The notes below the pieces were generated by a model. It worked only from the letters and a program-made list of their open reading frames with translations, was not told the DNA's origin and ran no database searches. The position numbers were made by a program, and so were the translations under genes. This document shows, piece by piece, positions 17,201-24,842 of a DNA stretch of 41,938 nucleotides (position 1 is its first letter; each line of letters begins with the position of its first letter). Source of the stretch: Clostridia bacterium (lineage in GTDB: Bacteria > Bacillota > Clostridia > CAKSNL01 > HGM11501); NCBI GenBank assembly GCA_900766735.1, contig CAAFWO010000048.1:1-41938 (forward strand), written 5' to 3'.

Positions 17201-20200
17201 GTCGAACATAAAGTCGGTCGACATCTACGGCTCGGACGACTACACCGGGGGCTGGAAAAAGATCGGAAGCTACGACCTTAGCGGACAGGACAATTCGGGC
17301 GCGCTCAATCTAAGCTTCTTTGAGGACGCCGGCTGCGTATCCTACAGATACCTGATGTTTCATGTGAACGAGCTTTTCGGAAGCTCGATGATGGAGATCG
17401 GCAATATCTCGCTTGTTCGCCCGTATGTCACTATCAACGGGTCGGACACCGTCACGGCCGATACTGACGACGAATTTGTGACGGATGCTTCCTTCTCCTT
17501 CTTTATGGAGGATGCGGAGTCTGTTGTAAAGGTTGAGAAGGGCGGCGCAGACATCGGCAAAGACAACTGGACGTTTGAGAACGACACGATAAGCTTAAAG
17601 GCAGACTATGTTAAGACTCTTCCTGAAGGAACGACGGAAATTGTTGTCATTTTCGATAACGGAAACTCTGTTCCCGTAAAGATCACGAGAGTGGACTTCA
17701 GGACGGTTACCTACTGTGTAATAGGCGACGAGGACGGCAACTTTGGCAGAGGCTCGGGCGCACTTGTCTTAAACGCTGTCGGCGGCAGGAAGGCAACAAA
17801 GCTCACGGTAAACGGCAAGACGGTCTCCTTCACGCAGTCCGGCATTGAGATCACCGTAACGCGTTACAACTTCAGAGGTGCAGACATCTGGGATAACTAC
17901 AAGAACGACGGCTATGTAACGGCGACCGCTGAATTTGAGGGCGGCTTGACCGCGGATTACAAGATAATCTTAAAGGGTATAGCTTACAAGGCAAGCAGTG
18001 TAACCGTTTCCGGTTATCAGTCCGACGAGATCAAGGCGGATGACGACTGGACGGTCGAGGTCGATTCCTCGCAGAACGCAGATAACATTGCCGGTATATT
18101 CTCAAACTCGGGCTCGATAAACTGGCACTCGGGCTACACGGTTGAGGGCAGCAGCGTTATAGAGGACTCCAAGCTTCCGCACTATGTGGACTTTGATCTT
18201 GGCGAAACGACGGAGTTTTCCGGCATCCGCTACTACAGAAGAACAGACGGCGACAACACCGCAGGTATGTGGACGAGCGTCGGAATCTACGGCAAAGAGA
18301 ACGCGGACGATGAGTGGACGCTCATCAAGCCGATGGGAAATATAACATATAACGATACCGCTACGCCCGTTGCCGACATCAGGCTTGGCGTGACGGCGAA
18401 GACGCGTTATGTAAGGCTCGTGGTTTCGGGCTCGGGCTATCACGCAACGGCTAAATGGATAAGATTCTTAAAGGCGGCAGAACCGTTCAAGGGCGCGGAA
18501 ATGGCAAACACGGTTGTTCCGATGGACTACGATCTCGGCGAGAACGCAGTCGCAAAGGTGACATTGAACGGCGCAGGCAGGATAACGAGCCTTACTCATC
18601 AGTCGGCTGAGCTCCCGGCAGAGTATGTGACTCTCACAGACGATACGGCAAGCATCTCGCCCTACTACTTTATGGATAACGGCTGCGAATCGGGCGACGA
18701 GGTTTCGCTTACGCTCACCTTCGCGTTCGGCCCGTCTATCGACTTTACGGTTAAGGTCGGCGAGGTCGACGGTTATAAGATCGACTTTAGAACGGGCGAG
18801 CACGGAACACTTAAGGCAACCGCATACAATGCGGAGCTTGACAGGGAAGAGGACAAGGCCTCCGGCACAAAGGTAAGAAACACCGATTCTCTCACCTTCA
18901 CCGCGATCGCGGACGAGGGCTTCGAGGTTGACTCCTGGTATGTAAGATCCACCACTCCGGTATACGAGCTTATTCCCGATTCGGAGAAGAGCAAGTGGCA
19001 CATCACGGCTTCGAGCTCAAATTCGAGCAACGGACCCGGCAATATGATCGACGGAAACTCTGATTTGGCGACGAACTGGTGGCACTCAGGCTACACCGTA
19101 ACAGAGGACGAAAACGGCAAGCAGGTAATCATTCCCGACCCGAATAAGCCCTACACGATAGAGCTTGATTTCTCGAACACGCCCGAGGGCTGCATCGTAA
19201 ATGCAAGCGGCTTCTCGTTCATTCCGAGAACCGGCGCAGGCGTAACCGTTAAGGACTACACGATCTACGCTAAGTTGGTCGGCAGCGACGAGTGGACAGA
19301 GATTGCAAAGGGAACGCTCCCGAGAAACAACAACAAGCACGACATCAAATTCGACAGAGTATGCTCAATCACAAACCTCAAGTTTGAAATGACGACTCTT
19401 TACGATAACTACGCATACATCTCTGAGATTTATATGTACAGAGAGAAGACGCCGTCGGGCACAGTTGTAAGACGCGGTACAGCGTCCGAGGATTTCGTGA
19501 TCGACGACCGCTTCACCGATATGGAGGTTACAGCAACCTTCAAGAAGATGGCAGAAGGCACGGTTTCCGTTTCGACAGATCTTAAGAACATCGTAAGCAA
19601 CGCACCGGTATCTGCTCCCAAGGGATCTGATCTCACGGTTGAGCTCACACCGGCAGAGGGCTACTATGTATCCGAGGCGTCTCAGGTAACCGTAACGCTG
19701 GACGGCGCAATCCTTAAAGCGGGCGTTGACTACATCTATGACAGAACAGACGACTTATCGGCAACATTAACAGTTAAGAACCTTTCCGGCAGCAAGCTTG
19801 TTATCAAGGCAAGCGCTAAGGACTATCTGAATCACACCGTTTCCTATGTGGACGTATTCGGCGCGACCGGTTCTCTTCCGAGATCGAAGGACGTTGTTGA
19901 AGGTCACGAGTTCACGGTTTCCAAGAGCACGTTAAAGCTTGTCGGCTATGTATTCGCAGGCTGGAGCTATAACGGCGAGACCTATAAGGCGGGCGACACG
20001 CTCACCATGGGCGATGAGGACATCGTGTTCTCGGCAGTATGGACGAAGGACGACTCGAAGAAAGGTGAGTCCGGTAAGACGGATAAGCCCTCCGGCGGCG
20101 GAGGCGGCGGTTCGTCGAAGCCTTCTTCGGGCGGCGGAATCAGCGGCGGCAGCGGCGGCAGCTCGACCTACACAGTAACCGTCAACGGCACAGCTACTAA

Positions 20201-20888
20201 GGTTATGGCAGGCACTGTGATCGCGGCACCCGAGGCTCCGGCAGGCTACACCTTCAAGGGCTACTACCTTGACGAGGCGCTCACAGTTCCCTATGCAAAC
20301 GACGGCGTAAAGGCAAACATCACGCTTTACCCGGCATTCGAGAAGAACAGAGCAAGAACAGACCTTACGGATATTGCCGGCCACTGGGCAGAAGAATACA
20401 TCGCGTCTCTTTATGAGAAGTCGATCGTATCGGGCTCGGGCGACGGAAAGTTCAATCCGGACAGCAACATCACAAGAGCAGAGTTCATACAGATACTTTA
20501 CAATATGTCCAATATGACGTCCGACGGATCGCAGAGCTTCAAGGATGTAAAGGCAGGCGACTGGTTCAGCCAGGCGGTTGCATGGGCGGTAAACTTCGGC
20601 ATCACGTCGGGTACGAGCGAGGATACGTTCTCGCCGTATGAGAAGATCACACGTGAGCAGATGGCGGCAATGATCTACCGTTATGCAACCTTGATGGGAG
20701 CAGACTGGCAGACATCAGAGACCGGCGAGCTCGCGGACGAGGGCGAGATCGCAGAGTATGCGAAGTATCAGGTAAGATGGGCGAAGGGCGCAGGAATCAT
20801 CTCCGGCAGACCCGACGGCTCATTCGGACCGAAGGACAACGCAACAAGAGCAGAGAGCGCGGCAATGCTTTCGAGACTTGTAAAATAA
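14217..20888 (+). CDS. giant SLH-anchored surface protein with six discoidin-like modules
   Basis: 2,223 residues. Signal peptide 1-28 (MKKIISVLLALVMALSLF...TLA). F5/8 type C (discoidin-like) modules lie at about 64-231, 239-415, 439-611, 895-1068, 1271-1421 and 1581-1741; modules two and three are a recent tandem duplication (shared ANSAYFTVDLGKEYEFSAVR). A helical segment (616-741) and beta-rich linkers separate them. Then come a Listeria-Bacteroides (Flg_new/InlB) repeat (about 1874-1943), a Gly/Ser-rich linker (about 1954-1983), a second such repeat, and three SLH domains (about 2046-2222) that bind pyruvylated cell-wall polymer. Discoidin modules usually bind glycans, so the likely role is attachment to carbohydrate outside the cell. 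ATG 14217 has GGGAGGA 6 nt upstream and starts the signal peptide. No catalytic domain was recognised. Confidence 0.92.
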   Translation: MKKIISVLLALVMALSLFTAMGVVTLAEGEEYDAAAEGFSLTTADANGKKAARFKETLTEDEVYDLYQGNFNDDNAGWHNSEGTYEGDWSKCTYYIHDTSKLLTTGEDLVIGGYWCTAASSDLPMNALPIDFDIDLNGEKEISGVKIEATGNFGYVKSYEVYTFDGENWTLQKSGTGGQKLITASFGSNIATSKVRIRVTDTTRRTNGSASRFAADMPAYFGVSRLAVLKGASIETVAWETEPAVTEFYSSAGGSASGAPGNLFDGKIFDSGSVWAAGNYGSGGTNTESGANSAYFTVDLGKEYEFSAVRLYGRFGMWGQCMEKGNLYVSDNGTDWSAPIAHIDGLSASDTSLSDEGTPSPKYASSGDMYTDMHLTMSGNKYNVTARYIKVEVTKTPWPQWQSQELLLVAPSDALETKPASFFKKPDKSNGYKTDEIIDWETEPAVTEFSASNGAGLSLTNDKNLFDYDVRISGDVWGAPSFGSDGANLNGANSAYFTVDLGKEYEFSAVRLFGRFAMWGQAMEMGSLYISPDGKAWSKAFAHADTAGQSQKYTTADKSLFTVEYKSTGDIYTDMKANDKNLKARYIRVEATKTPWGQWHMQELMLVKPDESKDTLTAKEATAFYAEEAEKVIALIDAIGEVTAGSGDKIRAARKAYDALEPYSKTLVNNYDTLTAAEAAYQEFQIGDINERIAALPDESGLSYDYAEEISSLKDTYDALSDENKAKITGADKLEKLAEAIKGFSFTLDLSSAAANYSGLMNARFTVPGDKTVTAVSYSGTDYTAESGFVTSQTEGGKTVITLLGSYAWSNYGSWNENTVGGFLRDGKKVYARADIPDMGIKNGEEITVGTGKLTHTIAMDDPMGGDHVIKVRFDDGTETSVNLKTTGVNFRTLSTPGSTGKVDELTPTHDWRWASSDGSGEMERALNGKVASTGAWDTYWQTKYVAGTYELSGRGNVFNVIWFVPAHFTFYLDIGEGNEYNGVRFYPKTPYDGESNIKSVDIYGSDDYTGGWKKIGSYDLSGQDNSGALNLSFFEDAGCVSYRYLMFHVNELFGSSMMEIGNISLVRPYVTINGSDTVTADTDDEFVTDASFSFFMEDAESVVKVEKGGADIGKDNWTFENDTISLKADYVKTLPEGTTEIVVIFDNGNSVPVKITRVDFRTVTYCVIGDEDGNFGRGSGALVLNAVGGRKATKLTVNGKTVSFTQSGIEITVTRYNFRGADIWDNYKNDGYVTATAEFEGGLTADYKIILKGIAYKASSVTVSGYQSDEIKADDDWTVEVDSSQNADNIAGIFSNSGSINWHSGYTVEGSSVIEDSKLPHYVDFDLGETTEFSGIRYYRRTDGDNTAGMWTSVGIYGKENADDEWTLIKPMGNITYNDTATPVADIRLGVTAKTRYVRLVVSGSGYHATAKWIRFLKAAEPFKGAEMANTVVPMDYDLGENAVAKVTLNGAGRITSLTHQSAELPAEYVTLTDDTASISPYYFMDNGCESGDEVSLTLTFAFGPSIDFTVKVGEVDGYKIDFRTGEHGTLKATAYNAELDREEDKASGTKVRNTDSLTFTAIADEGFEVDSWYVRSTTPVYELIPDSEKSKWHITASSSNSSNGPGNMIDGNSDLATNWWHSGYTVTEDENGKQVIIPDPNKPYTIELDFSNTPEGCIVNASGFSFIPRTGAGVTVKDYTIYAKLVGSDEWTEIAKGTLPRNNNKHDIKFDRVCSITNLKFEMTTLYDNYAYISEIYMYREKTPSGTVVRRGTASEDFVIDDRFTDMEVTATFKKMAEGTVSVSTDLKNIVSNAPVSAPKGSDLTVELTPAEGYYVSEASQVTVTLDGAILKAGVDYIYDRTDDLSATLTVKNLSGSKLVIKASAKDYLNHTVSYVDVFGATGSLPRSKDVVEGHEFTVSKSTLKLVGYVFAGWSYNGETYKAGDTLTMGDEDIVFSAVWTKDDSKKGESGKTDKPSGGGGGGSSKPSSGGGISGGSGGSSTYTVTVNGTATKVMAGTVIAAPEAPAGYTFKGYYLDEALTVPYANDGVKANITLYPAFEKNRARTDLTDIAGHWAEEYIASLYEKSIVSGSGDGKFNPDSNITRAEFIQILYNMSNMTSDGSQSFKDVKAGDWFSQAVAWAVNFGITSGTSEDTFSPYEKITREQMAAMIYRYATLMGADWQTSETGELADEGEIAEYAKYQVRWAKGAGIISGRPDGSFGPKDNATRAESAAMLSRLVK

Positions 20889-20910
20889 TCGGCACAAAAT
20901 AACAATAATA

Positions 20911-20940
20911 AAAGGACGGCGAGTGACTCGCCGTCCTTTT
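20911..20940 (+). terminator. terminator of the SLH protein gene
   Basis: AAAGGACGGCGAG (20911-20923), loop TGA, CTCGCCGTCCTTT then TT: 13-bp perfect stem with U-run, 22 nt after the stop. Confidence 0.9.
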
Positions 20941-20948
20941 TGCGTGGG

Positions 20949-21330
20949 CGTTTTAAGGGCTTCCCCCTCGGGGGAAGGTGGTATGACGGCTTGTCGGCAT
21001 ACCGGATGAGGGGAGAGGTTTGCATTCACTGTTTCCGCACACCCCCGGTTCGTCGAGGACGTGAGAACCCTACAAATTTGCGGCCGTATATTCGGTGCAT
21101 CGTTAAAAAAAATAGAGCACCTGTAGGGCGCGGCGGTTTCCGACGCGCCGGTGTTTATGTTTTCCGTTCAGTTAGTGCACCGTAGGGTCGATTCACGAAT
21201 CGATCGCAAGTTTGCCTGTGGTAATATCCTCCCTCCGCCTTCGGCTCCTCCGTCTCACTGCGGCTCTCCTCACGCCTCGGTTCTTGATGAGTCCACCGGA
21301 CTGTCATTCATTGCCTCGGCGCCGTAGGGG
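20949..21330. repeat. mosaic of intergenic hairpin repeats
   Basis: 20949-21012 is a minus-orientation copy of the cccctcatc frame (GGCTTCCCCCTCGGGGGAAGG then GGTATG...CATACC, then GATGAGGGG). 21047-21073 (minus), 21123-21149 (plus) and 21182-21203 (plus) are GTAGGG modules: the second has GGCGCG-g-CGG-ttt-CCG-a-CGCGCC, the third TCGATTC-AC-GAATCGA. 21204-21330 is GC-rich without a gene. 21334-21558 is open for 74 codons and AT-rich, but lacks a ribosome site and recognisable features, and contains the promoter of the next gene, so it is not called. Confidence 0.6.
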
Positions 21331-21538
21331 AGAATGATGAACATCCTCCTGATTTTTGGTTCGCGCACACACATTGCGAGGGGATTTTTACCCTTTTATA
21401 GCCTCTTTGAATTCGTTGAAAAACTGACTGAAAAAGGCAAATTCAATGAAAATGAGGACAAACGAGCAATATATCTTAAATTGCAAGCAATATATATGAA
21501 TAAGATTTTTAATATAGACAAGAAATCTAAAAAACCTA

Positions 21539-21567
21539 TTGACAAAACTGAAATTTAATTGTATTAT
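21539..21567 (+). promoter_or_regulatory. promoter of the beta-helix protein operon
   Basis: TTGACA (21539-21544), 17-bp spacer, TATTAT (21562-21567). Transcription should start at about 21574, right at the foot of a long palindrome. Confidence 0.75.
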
Positions 21568-21575
21568 AGAGTCAA

Positions 21576-21618
21576 AGGGTTTGTTTGGTTTATGTGTAAC
21601 ATAAACCAAACAAACCCT
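21576..21618. promoter_or_regulatory. 20-bp perfect inverted repeat at the transcript 5' end
   Basis: Arms 21576-21595 and 21599-21618 are exact complements around a GTA loop (AGGGTTTGTTTGG...ATGT / ACAT...CCAAACAAACCCT). There is no U-run after it, so it is not a terminator. Placed at +1, it would be a 5'-end mRNA hairpin or an operator covering the start site; it leaves the ribosome site (about 21640-21650) free. Confidence 0.8.
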
Positions 21619-21656
21619 AATTACTTTAAATTTATGAAAGGGACGGGGGAACAAAA

Positions 21657-23114
21657 GTGAAGGAAAAGAAAAGCATTAAAAAACTGATCGCTTTCTTCGG
21701 CACGGTTCTGGTAATAATGGCGCTTATGTGCACCGCCGCGTTTGCCGAGATCAGCGAGACCGATAAGGCGGCTATCGGCGACACGGGATATGCAACGTTT
21801 AACGAGGCGTTTAAGGCGGCGCAGAACGGCGACAAGATCACCCTCTTGAAAGACGCGGAATTATCAAGCGGCGACCTGGTTACAGACAACACTTATACAG
21901 TTGACGGACAGAAACACAAACTTAAGATCACGACCGGTCGCTGGATAATTGCGAATATCACATTTGAGAATATCAATATTGACATTTCGGAACTTAACGG
22001 CGGGACGGCATTTTCAATTGCCAAAGGCAGTGTGACGCTTGGAAGCGACGCTGTTGTTGACGGAAAAGTTGACGCGAAGAATAACGGCGGCGGAAGGTTC
22101 TGCTATGTTGAGAATGACGGCGGCTCGTTCAACATGAAAGAGAGAAGCGCAATAAGAAATATTTCGTATAAAGAGAGCGCGATGGGTTATGGCGGTGCGG
22201 TTCGTCTTAATGGCGGATCGTTTAACATGGAGGGGGGCACAATTTCGGATGTCAAGCTGGAGTCCTCTTCATGGTGCTTTGGCGGCGCGATAGCGCTTGA
22301 TAATACGGCGGTATTTAACATGACCGGCGGAAAGATTAGCGGATGCAGTGCGAACGAAGGCGGAGCGTTGTTCTTAAATAAACCGAGTACAAAGGCAAAT
22401 ATCTCCGGCGGAACGATTAAAGACAACAGCTGTACAGCCGCAAAGGGCGGAGCGATCTTCGTTTCAAGCGGCACGCTGAACGTTTCGGGCAATGCGTTCA
22501 TTTATGACAACTGGGATCAGCACGGCGCGGACGACATTTACGGCGCGGCGGAAAACATCGTCGTAAACGGAGAATTCTCCGGCAAGATCGGCATTAGGAT
22601 TGACTCGCTTGCGGCCGGCGCACAGGTAGCGACGGCGGCGGAGGGCGCATCGCTCGCAACGACCGGCACGGTCATCTGCGACAACGGCGACAGAGACTAC
22701 TTCGCATACATAAAGGACGGTAAGCTTTTGCTCACCCACGCTCTGACATTGGAGAGCCGGACCGACACAGGAAATTATGTTAAGGGCAAGGATACGCTCG
22801 GCGTCGCAAGAGTCTTAACGACGGTTACAGACGTTAAGAACCCGGCATCTGTCGAGTATATGGGCACGCTCTTCTATGTGAACGAAAAAGACAAAGAAAA
22901 AATCGACACAAACGCATATAAGCTCACCGATCTTTCAAAGCTCGGGGCGGGCAACGGCTACATGGCGGATGTTTACGGCATCAGCGCGGACACGGCGACT
23001 ATACACGCGGTGAACTACTACAAGTTCTGCGGCATCAACGGCGTTGTGTTCTCGAAGCCTATAAAAATTGGCTACAGCAAATCGACTGCAAAAACGGTTG
23101 AGTATACAGAATAA
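21657..23114 (+). CDS. secreted right-handed beta-helix (adhesin-like) protein
   Basis: 485 residues, GTG start with GGGACGGGGGA a few bases upstream. Signal peptide about 1-30 (IAFFGTVLVIMALMCTAAFA). Residues about 40-320 are short repeats of the parallel beta-helix/polymorphic membrane protein type: GGAVRLNGGSFNMEGGTI, GGAIALDNTAVFNMTGGKI, GGALFLN...ISGGTI, GGAIFVSSGTLNVSGN. The C-terminal 130 residues differ and carry no SLH domain, LPxTG motif or membrane anchor. Such proteins are commonly exported adhesins or polysaccharide-binding proteins; the actual target is unknown. Seven to eight bases separate its stop from the ribosome site region of the 49-aa peptide gene (AATAAGGAGG), so the two are co-translated. 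Confidence 0.8.
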   Translation: MKEKKSIKKLIAFFGTVLVIMALMCTAAFAEISETDKAAIGDTGYATFNEAFKAAQNGDKITLLKDAELSSGDLVTDNTYTVDGQKHKLKITTGRWIIANITFENINIDISELNGGTAFSIAKGSVTLGSDAVVDGKVDAKNNGGGRFCYVENDGGSFNMKERSAIRNISYKESAMGYGGAVRLNGGSFNMEGGTISDVKLESSSWCFGGAIALDNTAVFNMTGGKISGCSANEGGALFLNKPSTKANISGGTIKDNSCTAAKGGAIFVSSGTLNVSGNAFIYDNWDQHGADDIYGAAENIVVNGEFSGKIGIRIDSLAAGAQVATAAEGASLATTGTVICDNGDRDYFAYIKDGKLLLTHALTLESRTDTGNYVKGKDTLGVARVLTTVTDVKNPASVEYMGTLFYVNEKDKEKIDTNAYKLTDLSKLGAGNGYMADVYGISADTATIHAVNYYKFCGINGVVFSKPIKIGYSKSTAKTVEYTE

Positions 23115-23127
23115 GGAGGCGTTTTAG

Positions 23128-23277
23128 ATGAGAAATAACAAAACATACGAAGCGCCTGAAATGAACGTTACCGTTATCGAAGCGGACGACGTTATCATGG
23201 CAAGCGGAACGCTCAAAAACCTTGAGACTTCAAAGCTTATGGGCAAGGGCAAGGTCGAGTGGATCGATATTAATTAG
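23128..23277 (+). CDS. small peptide of the YExPE...DVIxxSG type
   Basis: 49 residues beginning MRNNKTYEAPEMNVTVIEAD, then DVIMASGTLKNLETSK and ending VEWIDIN. AAGGAGG (23113-23119) overlaps the stop of the beta-helix gene, 8 nt before the ATG. The pattern K-x-Y-E-x-P-E, a beta strand V-x-V-I-E, then acidic D-V-I-x-x-S-G is one I recall from many unannotated short genes in gut Firmicutes and Bacteroidota, often beside surface proteins. No function is known. It has no signal peptide; the SG after the DVI motif could be a processing point, which is speculation. Confidence 0.75.
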   Translation: MRNNKTYEAPEMNVTVIEADDVIMASGTLKNLETSKLMGKGKVEWIDIN

Positions 23278-23355
23278 CCTTCCTTGTTTCCGACAGGGCA
23301 CTTTAGTGCCCTTCGGATTTCCTTCCTTTCGAAAGAAATACATATTCATGGGCAA

Positions 23356-23389
23356 GACAAGAGGGAAAGCGCAAGCTTTCCCTTTTGTC
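23356..23389 (+). terminator. hairpin after the small peptide gene
   Basis: GACAAGAGGGAAAGC, loop GCAA, GCTTTCCCTTTTGTC: 15 bp with one G-U pair. The U-rich part is in the stem and no long T-run follows, so efficiency is uncertain. Confidence 0.55.
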
Positions 23390-23411
23390 GTTGTGTGTGG
23401 GGGTGGATATC

Positions 23412-23475
23412 TACCCCTCATCCGGTATGACGATTTGCCGGCATACCACCTTCCCCCTTGGGGGAAGGCTTTGAA
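23412..23475 (+). repeat. cccctcatc-frame intergenic repeat
   Basis: CCCCTCATCC, inner palindrome GGTATG...CATACC, then CTTCCCCC-TT-GGGGGAAGG. Same frame as 20949-21012, 30051-30100, 31597-31650 and 35641-35702. Confidence 0.7.
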
Positions 23476-23509
23476 AAGGGTGCACTAACCGAGGTCGGTG
23501 AAAAAAAGC

Positions 23510-23538
23510 TTGCAATTTTGGCGGATGTGTGGTATACT
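23510..23538 (+). promoter_or_regulatory. promoter of the pheST T-box transcript
   Basis: TTGCAA (23510-23515), 17-bp spacer, TATACT (23533-23538). Confidence 0.75.
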
Positions 23539-23544
23539 TGTTTT

Positions 23545-23790
23545 TATTAAAGGCTGTGAAGGGGAAAGTAGGCTTTTTATTACGCCCAAAGAGAGAAAGC
23601 GCCGCGACGGCTGAGAGCGCTTTCGGCGGAAAAAATGCGCGAAGTTCGCCCCGGAGCCGTGCGGCTGAAAATTATAAGTAGGCCGTGCCGCTGTTCCGGC
23701 GTTACGGAAAAAGAAGTGCCCGAAAGGGAATCAGGGTGGTACCGCGGAAAATTTTTCGCCCCTGCACATTTTGTGCAGGGGCGTTTTTTG
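23545..23790 (+). promoter_or_regulatory. T-box riboswitch, phenylalanine type
   Basis: The conserved T-box AGGGTGGTACCGCGG is at 23733-23747. Stem I is visible in the GC-rich stretch 23585-23670 with AGAGAG and GCTGAGAGC motifs; the likely specifier is TTC (Phe) at 23645-23647 in AAGTTCGCCCCGGAG. The terminator CGCCCCTGCACA (23757-23768), loop TTT, TGTGCAGGGGCG (23772-23783) and six T follow. Uncharged tRNA-Phe should stabilise the antiterminator and open pheS, pheT and probably the symporter. Confidence 0.92.
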
Positions 23791-23810
23791 TTAAGAAAGG
23801 AATGAAACGA

Positions 23811-24830
23811 ATGAGAGAAAAGCTTGAAGCGATCAGAAAGGAAGCCTTGGAGGCGTTGAAAAAGGCCGAGAAGCCCGAGGAGATCGAGGCCTTCAGAGTC
23901 GGCTTTTTGGGCAAGAAGGGCTCGCTTACGGCGGTTCTTCGCTCGATGGGCTCGCTTTCGCCCGAGGAGAGACCGGCGATCGGCAGCCTCGCGAACGAGA
24001 TCAGGCAGTTCATCGAAAAGAACGTTGAGGAGAAGAAAAAGGCGATTCTCGACGCGGAGAAAAAGAAAAAATTAAGAGACGAGATAATCGACGTGACGAT
24101 GCCGGGAAAGAAGCGCAATTTCGGCGCGCTTCATCCGCTCGCGCAGGTTCAGAGGGACTTAGAGGACATTTTCATCGGCATGGGATTTTCCATTGTGGAC
24201 GGGCCGGACGTTGAGTATGACCACTACTGCTTTGAGGCGCTGAACATGCCCAAAGATCACCCGGCGCGCGACACGCAGGACACATTCTATATCACGGACA
24301 ACATTCTGCTCCGCACGCAGACCTCGTCCGTCCAGATCAGGACGATGGAGAACAAAAAGCCTCCGATAAGGATCATCTCGCCCGGAAGAGTTTACCGTTC
24401 CGACACGGTGGACGCGACGCATTCGCCGCTTTTCCACCAGCTTGAGGGACTCGTTATCGACAAGGGCGTGACTATGGCTGACCTTGCCGGAACGCTTGAG
24501 GCGTTCGTCCGCGCGCTCTACGGCAAGGGAATGAAGGTCCGCTTCCGTCCGCACCACTTCCCTTATACCGAGCCGTCGGCCGAGGTTGATATGTCGTGCT
24601 TCGCGTGCGGCCAGAAGGGCTGCCCCATCTGCAAGGGCGAGGGCTGGATCGAAATTTTAGGCTGCGGAATGGTTCACGAGACGGTTCTCCGCGAGTGCGG
24701 GATCGACCCCGAGGTTTATTCCGGCTTTGCTTTCGGAATCGGCCTTGAGCGAATTGCAATGATGAGATACGATATTGACGATATGCGCTTGCTTTACGAA
24801 AACGACACCCGTTTTCTTAAGCAGTTTTAA
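23811..24830 (+). CDS. pheS: phenylalanyl-tRNA synthetase alpha subunit
   Basis: 339 residues, the normal size. It forms the alpha2-beta2 enzyme with PheT and holds the class II catalytic core. The N-terminal coiled-coil that touches tRNA-Phe spans about 1-80 (FLGKKGSLTAVLR). Class II motif 2 is seen around GRVYRSDTVDATHSPLFHQLEG and motif 3 in GFAFGIGLERIAMMRY. A CxxC...CxxC pair (CFACGQKGCPIC) lies in the usual region. Start 23811 is chosen because AAGAAAGG ends 10 nt upstream; the ATG at 23802 is too close to it. pheT begins 12 nt after the stop, behind AAGGAGGTG. Confidence 0.96.
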   Translation: MREKLEAIRKEALEALKKAEKPEEIEAFRVGFLGKKGSLTAVLRSMGSLSPEERPAIGSLANEIRQFIEKNVEEKKKAILDAEKKKKLRDEIIDVTMPGKKRNFGALHPLAQVQRDLEDIFIGMGFSIVDGPDVEYDHYCFEALNMPKDHPARDTQDTFYITDNILLRTQTSSVQIRTMENKKPPIRIISPGRVYRSDTVDATHSPLFHQLEGLVIDKGVTMADLAGTLEAFVRALYGKGMKVRFRPHHFPYTEPSAEVDMSCFACGQKGCPICKGEGWIEILGCGMVHETVLRECGIDPEVYSGFAFGIGLERIAMMRYDIDDMRLLYENDTRFLKQF

Positions 24831-24842
24831 GGAGGTGCTCTT

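Noticed and set aside
20080..20170. Short GGC/GGA-rich repeat as a possible CRISPR or minisatellite
   Set aside because: It is in frame within the SLH protein and encodes the Gly/Ser linker; no spacer-repeat regularity.
21334..21558. A 74-codon AT-rich frame before the beta-helix gene
   Set aside because: No ribosome site, no recognisable domain, and it contains the -35 box of the next gene. Kept only as part of the non-coding gap.
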